Below, one piece after another: positions 23,501 through 33,051 of a stretch of 64,000 nucleotides of DNA. The stretch is from the NCBI GenBank assembly GCA_036365145.1, contig JAEOAD010000004.1, forward strand, positions 48,266,001 to 48,330,000, in the 5' to 3' direction. Numbering within the stretch: position 1 is the stretch's first letter; each line of letters opens with the position of its first letter. The position numbers were made by a program, and so were the translations under genes. This DNA comes from Orientallactaga sibirica (taxonomy: Eukaryota > Chordata > Mammalia > Rodentia > Dipodidae). The notes below the pieces were generated by a model. That model did not search any database. It saw only the letters and a program-made list of their open reading frames with translations, and was not told the DNA's origin.

Positions 23501-26500
23501 TGGGCGCACCAGGGCCTCCAGCCACTGCAAATGATCTCCACATGCATGTGTCCCCTTGTGCATCTGGCTAACATGGGTCCTGGGGAATTGAACCTGGGTC
23601 CTTTGCCTTTGCAGGCAAACGCCTTAACCGCTAAGCCATTCCTCCAGCTCAAAAGCACATGAATACTTTTTAAGGCTGATACACATACGTGCGCATGCAC
23701 ACACATACACAAACACACACAAGCACATATCAAACACACGCAAGCACACATATGCTCCAATTTCTCAGCATCACTATTCTTGTACTCATTACAGAAAATA
23801 GAGGTTTTTTGAGTACTTGAAGCATTGTAATACAGTAAGAGTTAATCTGATCTGTGAGACAGGCACTAAGTGACTGGCAGACTAGTAGGTGGGCAGTAGA
23901 TGCACTAGATAGTGGGGTGGCATGAGATTTCAGCACACTTCAGAACCGTGCACAATTGGAAACTTGCCAATTGTTTACTCCTGGAATTTTCATGCAATAT
24001 TTCACACTTGGGATGACTGTAGGTAATGAAAACACAAGTAGACTATACTCATTCTTATGGCTAAGTTTTGTTGGAACAAAAGGATACAACTGGATTAGCA
24101 AAGAAGGCACACGCGACAAAGTCTAGAGGAAACTAGGCATGGGTTCCTGAGTCTTAACTCAGTTGAGTCCCACAGGATGTGCTGAATTCCTTCAAGCTTT
24201 GAGCTGGGACAGCACATGTGAGTGAAGACATGTTGTCTCCTGGATGCTCATTCGACTTTCCGGAGGTTGTGCCTGGTTTTCCTTGGACTTCACTCCATGC
24301 ATATTTCCCTTTGTTGACTGTTACTTCCTTTCTAGTGAGTCATCAAGCACAAGGTGGTCTTGGGAATCCCAGATACTAAGGGCCACCCCAGGATGACAGT
24401 GACTATCTACTGGGGTACTTTTTTGTTTTTGTTTTGTTTTTAAATAGACAGTTTTAAGCCTTTGAAGTTATTTTTAGATTTAAAATAGAATTTAGTCATA
24501 GTCTAAGTCAGGAAATAATGTTTTAAGGAAGTATGAGATTATGAAATAGCTCTTTCTCCCAGTTTCCTGGCATACAACTTCCAAATTCCTTGGACTGTCT
24601 AACATGGTAAATACCATTTTGTAGCACGAGATTTGACTTGTAGCAGCTTGTTCACAGTGTGTGGGGGCTTATCCCATGAAAAGCAAAAGCAAGATGAAAA
24701 GGGTAGGGCTTGCTGGTCTAGCCTTCCAGACAGGAGAGAGGGGCGAAGGACTAGGTTTGTTGATTAAGAGTGGCTAATGATTTAATATCTCATCCCTACA
24801 TAAAGAAGCTTTTGTATAAACCCAAAGTATCAGGGTTCTGGGAGCCTCTTGGCAGCTGATCACAGAGGTTTTTGGAAGGTAACATGCGAAGAGGAGGGCA
24901 GGAAGCTTCACACTCTCTTTCCAGTAGTTTGTTGTATACAAGGTTCCATCTGTATCTTTTGTATTCATTTTGTCTCAGTATTTTATGAATTCTTGTTTCC
25001 TTGACATACTTCCTTCCCGTTACCATTAGTTTTAAAAACCCAGTGTTTTATCTGAATTTGAATATCAATGTTTGCAAAGTTTCTAAAGATTTCTTTTTAT
25101 AATGGAAAGAATTTTTACTGTGTCTAAATTTTTCTGCTATGAAAGAAACTAAAATGCATGTGGGTTTATTTGTATTAACCAACCTAAATTTCTCCCAGGC
25201 ATCTAGTATTTTGGAAATAATTATAGGAATTTATAGAGTTTTAAGTCTATATAGCTAGAAAAACAGCAAATAAATTTGTTTGACAATACAGTTTTTATTA
25301 TTTATTTATTTGCAAGCAGAGAGAGACATATAAGAGACACACACAGAGAGAATGGGCACACCAGGGCCTCCAGACACTGCACATGAGCTCCAGATGCAGT
25401 GTGCCACCTTGTGCATCTGGCTTTATGTGGGTACTGGGGAATTGAACCCAGGTCTTTGCAGGCAAGCACCTTAACCACTGGGCCATCTCCAGCCCCTGAC
25501 AATACACGTTTTATTGTGATTAGATATATATGACATATTTCATTTTTAGGTATATAATTCACTGGCATTAAATATATTGACAATGTCATACAGCCATCAC
25601 CAACCACCATAAGTTTCTAAATTTTTCACCACCTTAAACAGAAGCTTTGTAATAACCATTTGTAATAACTTTTTTATTCCAACTCCTCTTAACCTCCAAT
25701 CTATATTGTTTCTATGAATTTATCTGTTCTAGTTATGTTATATAAATTGCAGTGTTTGTTCTTTTGTACTTAAGCATTAAGCATGTTTTCCAGATTATCT
25801 GTGTTGTAGTGTATATGAGAGCTCCATTTCTTTTTATGACCAAGCAATGTTTCATTGTATGTTTATACCACATTTTGTTGAGCCACTCACCTATTGGGGC
25901 ACTGGATTCTTTCACTTAGTTTACTGTAATACTACTGTGAACACTGGCACACAGTTATCTGCTTGTCTGTTTTTATATTCTTCAAATGGTAAAAGTTTTC
26001 AGAAGTAGATTTCATGTATTCAAGCCTTATTGAATTTATAATTTATGAATATTTTCTCATTTTGTGAACTGTCTTGTTTTCTTGGTAATGCCCTTTGAAG
26101 GAAAAAAATTAATGTTAATGATGTCCAGCCTATCTATTTTTTATTACTGTTGCCTGTGCTTTTGTTATCATATTTAAATTACAATGTATTTTGAAACTAA
26201 CTTATAAGTTCTGTATTTGGAGATAATGGTCAAGGGTGATATGGTAAGGAAGCTTATCTCCATTGAAAGCTTTGGCATAATCATTCTTATTTTTTCAGGT
26301 GATAAATTGCAGTTTATATTCACCGGTATTGACCCTAAGCACCCTGAGAGCCCATTTATGTTTTCTCTGCGTCTAAATGAAGCAAGGGAATATGAAGGTA
26401 TGTACTCCTATCTCTTAACTTGGGTAATATGAATTACCCTTTTAGAAAACTTACAGTTCAAGATGTATATAAAGGATATGTGAATGTGAATATTATGATT

Positions 26501-28695
26501 TATCCAATACCACATTTGTGTAAAATAATCACCATGTGCTAATTTACTTTCTCAAAAGTAAATTTAAAAAGGAAGAAAAGGGGCTGGAAGGATGGCTTTG
26601 CGGTTAAGGCATTTGCCTGCAAAGGACCTGGGTTTGATTCCCCAGACCTATATTAGCCAGATGCACAAGGGGTGAACATGTCTGGAGTTCGTTTGCAGCG
26701 GCTAGAGGCCCTGGCATGCCCATTCTTTCTCAGTCAAATAAATAAAAAAAAATAAAATATTTAAATAAGTAAGAAGCCAGGCATGGTGGCGCACACCTTT
26801 AACCCCAGCACTCAGAAGGCAGAGATAGGCCATAAGTTCAAGGCCACCCTGAGATTACAGAGTGAATTCCAGAGACTTCCATACATTGATAATGTAGGTT
26901 AGTTACTGATTCTGTAACAGGCTGAAAGGCCTTTGCTGTATAGGGACTATATTGTGATTGTTAACATGAACCATAAGAGATTGGATGTTTATCTCTTTTT
27001 TTTAAATTCTTTGTGATGATTCTCTATAAATAATCTATAATTTAATTGGAATTCATAAATGTGGTTTCAAAATCATAACCTATACTATCATCCTAACGCA
27101 TTTAGAGTTGACAGACTCAGGTCCACTGCCAAGCGTCTGTCTAACCTGCCCTGGAGACTCAGTTTCTTCTTAGAGGATTTAGATTTTGAGAATCTATTTC
27201 ATCTACAATGTGTTTGCAGTTTTTCTGTTTCGTAATTGCTTTCCAATGAGCAGATCTCTAACATCTCTTACCTAGTTATTCACTTGTTGTTGTTTTTGAG
27301 GTAGGGTTTACTGTTGTCCAAGCTGACCTAGATCACACTCTGCAGTCCCAGGTTAGCCTCGAACTCAAAGCAATCCTTCTACCTGAGTCTCTCAAGTGCT
27401 GGGATTAAAAGCATGTACCACCATGCCCAAATGAATATTCAGTTTTATTTTAAATTGTATATCTGTTATCAGTACATAAACTCATAGTAATTTATTATTA
27501 GTATTTATTTATTAATTATAATTAATTATATTAATAGTATATTAATATATAGTATGTGATGTAATATATTGTATTAATATTAATTATAATTACTATTAAA
27601 TATTATTAGTATTTATTATTTAGTATATTAAAATCTTTGAGCCAAGTGCTTTTTGCTGTGTCTCTGCTGCGGTCCTGCTCCCTGCTTTTTTTTTTTTTTT
27701 TTCCCAGTTACTAGTCTTTTTTTTTTTTTTTTTTTTTTTTAATTTTTATTTTTATTGACAACTTTTTTAATTGTAGACAATATCCCATGTTATTTCCCTC
27801 CCTCCCCCCACTTTCCCCTTTGAAACTTCACTCTTCATCATATCCCCTCCCCCTCGCAATCAGTCTCTTTTTTCAGTTTGATGTCATGATCTTTTCCTCC
27901 TATTATGATGGTCTTATATAGGTAGTGTCAGGCACTGTGAGGTCATGGATATCCAGGCCATTTTGTGTCTGCAGGAGTACATTATAAGGAATCCTATTCT
28001 TCCTTTGGCTCTTACATTCTTTCCGCCCCTTTTCTGCAATGGACCCTGAGCCTTGGAAGGTAGGTTTGAGACATTTCAGTGCTGAGCACTCCTCTGTCCC
28101 ATCTTCTCAGCACCATGGTGCCTTCTGAATCATCCCAAGATTGCCACCATCTGAAAAGAGAAGCTTCTCTAACCAAAAGTGAAAGTAGCATTAATATATG
28201 GGTGTGGACATTAAGAGAAGTGCTTACTGGGCAGTTTGGTGAGCATAGTATATACATTTAGCAGGACACCAGCAGATGTTACACCCTTAGGGCTCATGAC
28301 TACCCCTCTGGTACATTTTCAGTATCAGGGATGTATTCCCTCCCATGGAGCGGGCCTCGAGTCCAATTAGAGCTGCCCCCTGCTTTCTAAGCAGTCTCTG
28401 CAAATGAGCTGGAAATGGAATGTGGTCGAAGTTCTTCACTCTACAGAGGACAGGGTTGATGGTAGGGCTGGATCATTCCCTTCCATTGACAACCCACCCT
28501 GGAGACTTGTTCCTGCTGTACCAGCTGGTACAACAGTGTTTGCAGACCACTGTCATTTGTGACTTTGAGTCTTATTTGATTAGTAGACCATGTAAGTACC
28601 AATCTTGGGATAGCAACATTTTCTAGTGACTTCCATTTCACTTATTAAACTTGGGATAATTCTAGAAGTTTAAGTTCTTAAAAAATGGCATTGAA

Positions 28696-28754
<59 letters not shown>

Positions 28755-29766
28755 TTTTTGAGGTAGGGTCTCACTCTAGCTGAGGCTGTAGTCTCAGGGT
28801 GGCCTTGAACTCACGGTGATCCTCCTACCTCTGCCTCCCAAGTGCTGGGATTAAAGGCGTGCGCCACCACACCTGGCGGAAAGTTGTATATTTTTGATCC
28901 AAAGGCAAGAAAGTAGAAATCAGTGAGTGAAAAGTTTTGTGGAAAAAATTGACTTACTACTTAAATGGTTAAGACATTTAATACTTAAAGCAACATGCAT
29001 ATATCTAAGATGGTAGGACATGGCACTCTGCATCACCAGGCTCTTCAGTCCCTCCAGAGCATCTGTTTGAATTGAAGAATTGTCCTGGTTGATCTGAGTA
29101 TTTGTGGGTTAAACAAGAAAGGCCCACGATACTAGCATATGAAAATCAACTGTTTCAGTTTATGCTCAAAGCATTTCAGTCAAATTAATTGACAGTAAAA
29201 TCAGTTGAAGTTAGGCATGGTGGCACACTCCTTTAATCTCAGCACTCAGGTAGGCAGAGGTAGGAGGATTGAGACTACATAGTGAATTCCAGGTCAGCCT
29301 ACCCTACCTCAAAAAACCAGAAAAAAAAATCATTTGGGATCATGTACCTCAGAAATATCATCCCAGGGCTGGAGAGATGGATTAGTGGTTAAGGCACTTG
29401 CCTGTGGAACCTAAGGACTCAGGTTTGAGTCCCCCATACCCACATAAGTCAGATGCACAAGGTGGCACCTGAGTCTGGAGTTCTGGCCTCTGGAGAGGCC
29501 CTGGCACGCCCATTCTCTCTATATCTCAAATGAATAAAAATGCAATTACAAAAGTAAACAACAAGAAAATGTAAAGAGAAATATCACCCCATCAAGCAAA
29601 CAACAATCCCTCATTTATATTATCTTCATTTTTTCTTCTAGTATCGGACAGTGCTCCTCATCTTGAGTGCCTGGCAGAATTTCAAGAGAATGTGAGGAAG
29701 ACCAACAATTTTTCAGCTTTTCTTGCCAATGTTCGGAAAGCTTTTACTGCTATGGTTTATAATTGA
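14339..29766 (+). CDS. SPC25: SPC25, NDC80 kinetochore complex subunit (spliced)
   Basis: Joined coding exons: 14,339-14,477; 14,586-14,651; 21,061-21,207; 22,291-22,395; 26,299-26,397; 29,642-29,766. All introns are GT-AG and all junctions are phase 1, so the frame stays open for 226 codons plus TGA. The protein starts MVEDEL, ends AFTAMVYN, and matches mammalian SPC25 almost throughout (human is 224 residues). SPC25 pairs with SPC24 at the inner end of the NDC80 complex, which links kinetochores to spindle microtubules. Residues about 1-130 form the coiled coil, rich in K, E, L and Q (exons 2-5). Residues about 130-226 form the globular RWD-type domain that contacts the MIS12 complex and CENP-T. 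The start ATG is the first in exon 2 and has G at +4. The gene looks intact. Its TATA-less promoter carries CHR and CCAAT sites typical of G2/M genes. Confidence 0.97.
14586..14651 (+). CDS. SPC25: SPC25 exon 3
   Basis: A 66-base exon between CTTTTTTCAG and C/GTATGTG. It encodes the coiled-coil stretch [20 protein letters not shown]. The split codon C|AG is completed in exon 4 as glutamine. Confidence 0.95.
14926..15112 (-). repeat. B2-like SINE in SPC25 intron 3
   Basis: Reverse copy, (GA)n then 'atgggcacaccagggcatcc', ending 'ctatctccccagccccc'. Confidence 0.9.
15430..15876 (-). repeat. Pair of B2-like SINEs and CT-rich tract
   Basis: Two reverse copies in tandem (about 15,500-15,675 and 15,690-15,876). 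The first is preceded by a pyrimidine tract of TTCTT/CCTTC/CTCCTC units (15,436-15,505). Confidence 0.85.
16108..16302 (-). repeat. B2-like SINE, diverged
   Basis: Reverse copy with several small deletions, ending 'tgagccatctccccagc'. Confidence 0.8.
16311..16528 (+). repeat. B4-like SINE (ID head fused to B1-like body)
   Basis: An ID-like head ('ggggctcgggatgtggctcagttggtaaagtgcttg') runs into a B1-like body ('aggagtggtggtacatg...atcccagcactcagg...accctgtctcaaaataaa'). This is the composite organisation of B4. Confidence 0.8.
16529..16617 (+). repeat. ID-like SINE
   Basis: 'aactgggaatgtaactcagtggtagagtgtttcc' to 'cagtaccacaaaaaaataaaa' is an ID unit with an A-rich tail, placed directly after the B4-like element. 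Confidence 0.75.
17096..17232 (-). repeat. B1-like SINE
   Basis: Reverse copy from 'ttttttgaggtagggtcacg' to 'ggattaaaagtgtg'; the head is missing. Confidence 0.85.
17283..17313 (+). repeat. (GT)n microsatellite
   Basis: About 15 perfect units in SPC25 intron 3. Confidence 0.95.
17492..17530 (+). repeat. (GT)n microsatellite
   Basis: About 19 perfect units followed by a GCACGCAC/ACATGCATGTG alternating purine-pyrimidine run, which favours Z-DNA. Confidence 0.95.
18293..18418 (-). repeat. B1-like SINE
   Basis: Diverged reverse copy, 'ggcagggtctcactcttgcccagactgacc' to 'aattataggcgtgaaccac'. Confidence 0.8.
18478..18720 (+). repeat. Two forward B1-like SINE units
   Basis: A partial unit (18,478-18,580, ending 'cctgtctcaaaagaac') is followed by a fuller one (18,583-18,720, 'gttgggcaaggtacctttaatctcagcac' to 'gcctcaaaataaaac'). 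Confidence 0.8.
18864..20890 (-). mobile_element. Complete ERVL-MaLR-type provirus with perfect TSD
   Basis: Two 345-bp LTRs (18,864-19,208 and 20,546-20,890) flank 1.34 kb of non-coding internal sequence. Outer ends read TG...CA and are flanked by identical 5-bp duplications, CATGG, at 18,859-18,863 and 20,891-20,895. Read on the minus strand, the internal region begins 'gtaatgttgataccgaggag' next to the 5' LTR. A B1-like SINE (about 20,031-20,178) later entered the internal region. It lies in SPC25 intron 3, antisense to the gene. Confidence 0.92.
20031..20178 (-). repeat. B1-like SINE inside the intronic MaLR
   Basis: Full-length reverse copy. The phrase 'caaagatttcatttt(c)' occurs on both sides of it (near 20,011 and 20,179), consistent with a target duplication. 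Confidence 0.88.
21061..21207 (+). CDS. SPC25: SPC25 exon 4
   Basis: A 147-base exon after a 6.4-kb repeat-filled intron. The acceptor is CTTCTTGCAG and the donor A/GTACGT. It encodes the lysine- and glutamate-rich coiled coil from [11 protein letters not shown] to EEYSRKEE. The reading frame also stays open past the donor, but that extension is intronic. Confidence 0.95.
21208..22003. other. SPC25 intron 4, unique part
   Basis: AT-rich intronic sequence with no recognised repeat or exon. Confidence 0.5.
22004..22145 (-). repeat. B1-like SINE
   Basis: Reverse copy ending 'aaaggcgtgcaccaccacgcctggcc', about 145 bp upstream of SPC25 exon 5. Confidence 0.9.
22291..22395 (+). CDS. SPC25: SPC25 exon 5
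   Basis: A 105-base exon with acceptor TTAATTGTAG and donor G/GTAAGT. It encodes [18 protein letters not shown] through LEIRKIH, the end of the coiled coil before the globular domain. Confidence 0.95.
22438..22602 (+). repeat. B1-like SINE, near-consensus
   Basis: Full forward copy from 'gccgggcgtggtggcacatg' to 'cctcgaaaaaccaaaaaa', only 42 bp after SPC25 exon 5. Confidence 0.93.
22698..22888 (-). repeat. B2-like SINE
   Basis: Reverse copy, with an insertion near 'cccacagctttgggtatttc' and the ending 'gagccatctctccagcccc'. Confidence 0.85.
23120..23262 (-). repeat. B1-like SINE
   Basis: Reverse copy with a (TTTA)n tail; 'caaggtagggtctcactctagagcagg' to 'cccaaatgctggg'. Confidence 0.85.
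23436..23652 (-). repeat. B2-like SINE
   Basis: Near-consensus reverse copy ending 'taagccattcctccagctc'. The repeated 'aaagcacatgaatactttt' on both flanks (near 23,424 and 23,651) marks a target-site duplication. Confidence 0.9.
23653..25292. other. SPC25 intron 5, unique part
   Basis: Apart from a CA-rich patch (23,690-23,755), no repeat or exon was recognised. Confidence 0.5.
25293..25497 (-). repeat. B2-like SINE
   Basis: Reverse copy ending 'gggccatctccagcccc'. 'tgacaatacagttttta' before it and 'tgacaatacacgttttat' after it form a clear target-site duplication. Confidence 0.92.
25500..26010 (-). mobile_element. Old antisense L1 fragment
   Basis: Diverged reverse L1 3' sequence with the familiar order 'ctatgaatttatctgttctag', 'tgttttccagattatctgtgttgtag', 'tttcattgtatgtttatacc'. 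It looks older than the rodent L1s elsewhere in the window. Confidence 0.6.
26299..26397 (+). CDS. SPC25: SPC25 exon 6
   Basis: A 99-base exon with acceptor TTTTTTCAG and donor G/GTATGT. It encodes [20 protein letters not shown] and [12 protein letters not shown], the first strands of the RWD-type globular domain. Confidence 0.95.
26580..26880 (+). repeat. B2-like SINE followed by B1-like SINE
   Basis: A B2-like unit (26,580-26,765, starting 'ggggctggaaggatggctttgcgg' with an A-rich tail) abuts a truncated B1-like unit (26,775-26,877, starting 'agccaggcatggtggcgcac'). Confidence 0.9.
27290..27432 (-). repeat. B1-like SINE
   Basis: Reverse copy, 'ttttgaggtagggtttactg' to 'aagcatgtaccaccatgccc'. 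Confidence 0.88.
27480..27630. repeat. AT-rich low-complexity tract
   Basis: Irregular ATTA/TATTAATA repeats, almost free of G and C. Confidence 0.85.
27738..28625 (-). mobile_element. L1 3' UTR, antisense
   Basis: After a long T-tract, 'ttatttccctccctcccccc' and 'ggctcttacattctttccgcc' resemble the L1 3' ends at 4,970 and 40,330. It lies in SPC25 intron 6, opposite to the gene. Confidence 0.7.
28699..28760 (+). repeat. (TA)n followed by T-tract
   Basis: About 19 TA units, then about 22 T residues that form the tail of the next reverse B1-like SINE. Confidence 0.93.
28740..28879 (-). repeat. B1-like SINE
   Basis: Reverse copy with a small deletion after 'tagctgaggctg', ending 'gcgtgcgccaccacacctggc'. 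Confidence 0.9.
29211..29330 (+). repeat. B1-like SINE, internally deleted
   Basis: Forward copy that jumps from 'gaggtaggaggatt' to 'gagactacatagtgaattcc'. Confidence 0.88.
29367..29560 (+). repeat. B2-like SINE
   Basis: Forward copy, 'gggctggagagatggattagtgg' to the 'attctctctatatctc' tail, about 80 bp upstream of SPC25 exon 7. Confidence 0.9.
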
Positions 29767-30100
29767 TGTATAAATAGTTTATGAAATGGCTTCAGTTTCT
29801 TTTTCTTTTTTCTCCCAAAAGAATTCTCATCTCTTGCCTATCTATAATTCTTTGATGTGTTTGTGATGTTTATGTGTGGTGTGAAGGAAACCAGGATACA
29901 TTGCTCCACCCTCCATAATTCTCACCCTCCATAATTCCCCTCCCTGGAAGCCAAACCTGCTTTCCTTGTCTTGTCTCTAAAACTTAACTGTCCTCTGTTG
30001 AAGATCCTGTGTAAGGCATAATTCTAAACCACTGTTGAGGTTTCTCATATGTGATACACGCTGTACATATTAATAAACTTGCTTGATTTTTCTCTTTGTT
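29642..30100 (+). CDS. SPC25: SPC25 exon 7: C-terminus, stop and 3' UTR
   Basis: The acceptor TTCTTCTAG precedes 29,642. Forty codons ([20 protein letters not shown] through [13 protein letters not shown]) run to TGA at 29,764-29,766. The 3' UTR of about 330 bases contains AATAAA at 30,072-30,077, so cleavage is expected near 30,090-30,100. Confidence 0.93.
30072..30077 (+). terminator. SPC25: SPC25 poly(A) signal
   Basis: Canonical AATAAA about 306 bases after the stop codon, followed by a T/GT-rich stretch (TTTTTCTCTTTGTT) suited to a downstream element. It is the first canonical signal after the stop. Confidence 0.85.
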
Positions 30101-30242
30101 AACCAGTTTGTTACTGCCTCTTTCAAGTGTGAATTTAGGAGAGTTTAAGAGAAACTGTTTCCTCCCTCACAGATGTATTTTTTTTTAACTTATTTTAATT
30201 AAAATCTTAGGGGGAAATTGATAAAGTAAAATGTGCCCTTTT

Positions 30243-30545
30243 ATTGCTCACCTGACAACCTGCTCCAGGGTGATGGTGGCAGACATGATGATTAAGCAGA
30301 ACCTGTCAAAGCAGAAATCCGCATGCTACAGAGCTCAACATGAAATCAGACAGCCAACAGGTTTTCATGGCTCCGGGAGCATTGTGGAGGACGGGACAGA
30401 AAGATTGTAAGAGCCACAGAGTGCAGGGGGAGAAACCCTGGGGCTCAGTTCCCCCACTATCCCATTGGGACTGACCGAGGCCTTCAGTAAATCCCATAAC
30501 TCCACAGAGGAGAGCCACAGGGAGACAGAAACAGGGGAGAGAGTA
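30243..30545 (+). mobile_element. L1 3'-UTR fragment
   Basis: Sense-oriented; shares 'gacagaaagattg' and 'gttcccccactatcccattgg'-type text with the L1 end at 36.4-36.6 kb. It begins about 145 bp past the SPC25 poly(A) site. Confidence 0.6.
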
Positions 30546-30568
30546 TAATTTGTTTAAAAAATAAACTT

Positions 30569-30790
30569 GGACTGGAGAGATGGCTTAGCGGTTAAAGTGC
30601 TTTCCTGCGAAGTCTAAGGACTCATGTTCAACTCTCCAGATCCCATGTAAGCCAGATTCACAAGGTAGCACAAGTGTGCAAGGTTGCACATGTGAACAAG
30701 GTGGTGTAGGCATGTGGAGTTTGCAGTGGCTGGAGGCCCTGGCACACCAATTCTCTTTCTCACATGCCCTTTCTTTCATTAAAAAATTAA
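30569..30790 (+). repeat. B2-like SINE, long subfamily
   Basis: Forward copy with an extra internal run ('gcacaagtgtgcaaggttgc' region, 30,669-30,712) not present in the short copies. Confidence 0.88.
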
Positions 30791-30879
30791 AAATATGAAT
30801 TTTTATAAAGTATATTTTCCTTATTTTTTAAATTACCAGTTTATAGGTCGTACTGGGAATGTGTGTTTTTACCTTATTT

Positions 30880-31045
30880 TTTTACAGGAAAGAATTGGCA
30901 TGCCAGGGCCTCCAGCTATTGCAATCAAACTCCAGATATCTGCGCCACCTTGTGCAGCTAGCATAAGTGGGATCTGGAGAGTTGAGCATGGGTCCTTAGG
31001 TTTTGCAGGCAAGCACCTTAACCGCTAAGTGATCTCCCCAGCCCA
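30880..31045 (-). repeat. B2-like SINE
   Basis: Reverse copy ending 'taagtgatctccccagccc'. Together with the preceding forward copy it forms an inverted SINE pair with about 90 bp between. Confidence 0.88.
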
Positions 31046-32330
31046 GGAATATGAATTTTTACAACAAGCCCTGTTCAAGTGTCAAACCTTGGTTTGGCTA
31101 ACCACAGTGCCTGAGTGAGGGAAAGCCCAGAGACATGATGGAGAGCAGGAGGCTGGATAAGGTCAAGCCAGGGGGTGCAGGTAGCATTTGTTTGGGAAAT
31201 ACATAGTGGGAAAAATAGCCCTGACCTCTTTTGCCAGGAGTGGATCCCATCAACTAAGACTAACCCTGGAGTTTGATGGCTCTGTTCCGGAGGCAAGTCA
31301 CGCGCACACAGCTACAACGCCTGAGAAGGCTAAAGCTCCAGGGATGGACTTAGTAGCCACGCCTGCATCCTCCCCCTCCCTGTAAGGTACTTAATACTTA
31401 GGAGGTCTTCAAAGTCCTCTGCTTGTGCCTTTCTCTGCTGTGGTTGCTTCCCACACTGAGCAGAAGGAGATGTCCTCCCCAGCTCAAACTTTAGTAGCTA
31501 CCCAGGGTATGCTATCTGAGAGAGACCCTGCCTGGCCACAGACTGCAAAGCCAAGTATGTCCAGCAGAGGTCTCTGGTGTGCAAAGAAGGGACACTAAGG
31601 TGAAGACAGCTCTGGCAGATAGCAGACACTTGTATAATACAGAATCCAACAGCATAAGCCAGAAGAAAACCAGGAGTCCACACGTTTCCACCTGCATATA
31701 ACTGGCAGTTTCCAGTTTTCAGAGAAGCTGCACCAATGCTTCTCCTTTCTTTTGTCATTTCTATTGTTTTTGACCCTTGTGGTCCTTCCTCTTCTACATG
31801 TTTATAGTATGATTTTCAATTAATTGCATTTTTTAAAAAGTTGGGTTTTTATCTTTTATTCCCCTTCATACTAACATCTAACTTTGCTTATGCATTTTCC
31901 CATTATTAGACAATATTTTTCCTTAGATTCCCCCCGTTTCCTCCTTCCTGCCATATTTAGTAATATTTTGACACTTTAAATATTTTGTTTTTATCTTTTA
32001 CTATTACACTTATCAAATTTTCTGTTTTAAACTTTTTTATTGTTGAGAAATCATTTTGACTTGTTTTTTTCACTTTTCTAATCTCTTGCTCTTCCATAAC
32101 ATTCTTCTCCACTCTTATTTAACCTTGTTTCTCTTTTATTTCTCTCCCTTCCCTGCCTCCTTCCTTTACTGCATTAGTGTACTGTTTCCACAGTTACCCT
32201 AAAGAATTCTTAACTTTGTAGCACACTCTATAGCAGTGTTGCCATTTTCAGCTTTATGGCCATTGGAGATGTGTTATTAGTCAGTAGATATTCAAATACA
32301 AGAGGTGTTTAGAACCCCAAATAGACATGA
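31046..32330. other. Intergenic sequence, nothing recognised
   Basis: No gene. The right half (31,740-32,200) is T-rich and may be very old antisense LINE sequence, but I cannot support a call. Confidence 0.4.
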
Positions 32331-32463
32331 CCAGAGAAGAACTTCTCCATGGCATATTACAGTCAAAATGTCAAAAATACAAAGTAAAGAAACAATATTA
32401 AAAGCTGTAAGGGGAAAATGTCAACTCACCTACAAATGCAGAAACATCAGAATAACAACAGCT

Positions 32464-32640
32464 TTTTAATCTTTATTTATTTATTTGCAAATAGAGACAG
32501 AGAGACAGAATGGCACATACATCTGGTGTTCATTTGTAGTTCACTTTGCATCTAGCTTTATGTGGGGACTGAGGACTTGAACCCAGGGCATTAGGCTTTG
32601 TAGGCAAATGCTTTAACCATTGAACCATCTCTCCAGGCCA
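32464..32640 (-). repeat. B2-like SINE
   Basis: Reverse copy inside L1. 'aataacaacagctttt' / 'aataacagctttcat' on the two sides suggests a target-site duplication. Confidence 0.85.
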
Positions 32641-33051
32641 ATAACAGCTTTCATGTTGGAGTGGAATGACATATTTCAAACCCTGAAAGTAAATAACTGC
32701 TAACCATAATTGCTATGCAAAGCAAAGCTATCTTAAAACTGATGGAGAAATAATGACATTCAAGATAGGCACAAACTATAAGGCAGTTCATGATGCCCAA
32801 GCCAACACTGCAGAAGATCCATAAAGGAATACTATATTCAGAAAAGAAAATTTTACAGGGATTATTAAACACTGCTCAATAAGAACCTTAAATGTAAATG
32901 GTCTTATCTCACCATACAGAGAGTAGACATACTGCCTCAAGAACTAGATCTAGTGTCCCCAAGAAACACCCCCAAGTGAAAAGCTGATCCTAGCTCTTCT
33001 GATACCTGATAAAGTAAACTTCATACCCAAATGAGAGCTCAAGAAGCCCAC

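Noticed and set aside
26580..26765. Possible functional tRNA genes (A and B boxes)
   Set aside because: The tRNA-like heads belong to B2-like and ID-like SINEs; none folds as an intact tRNA by eye.
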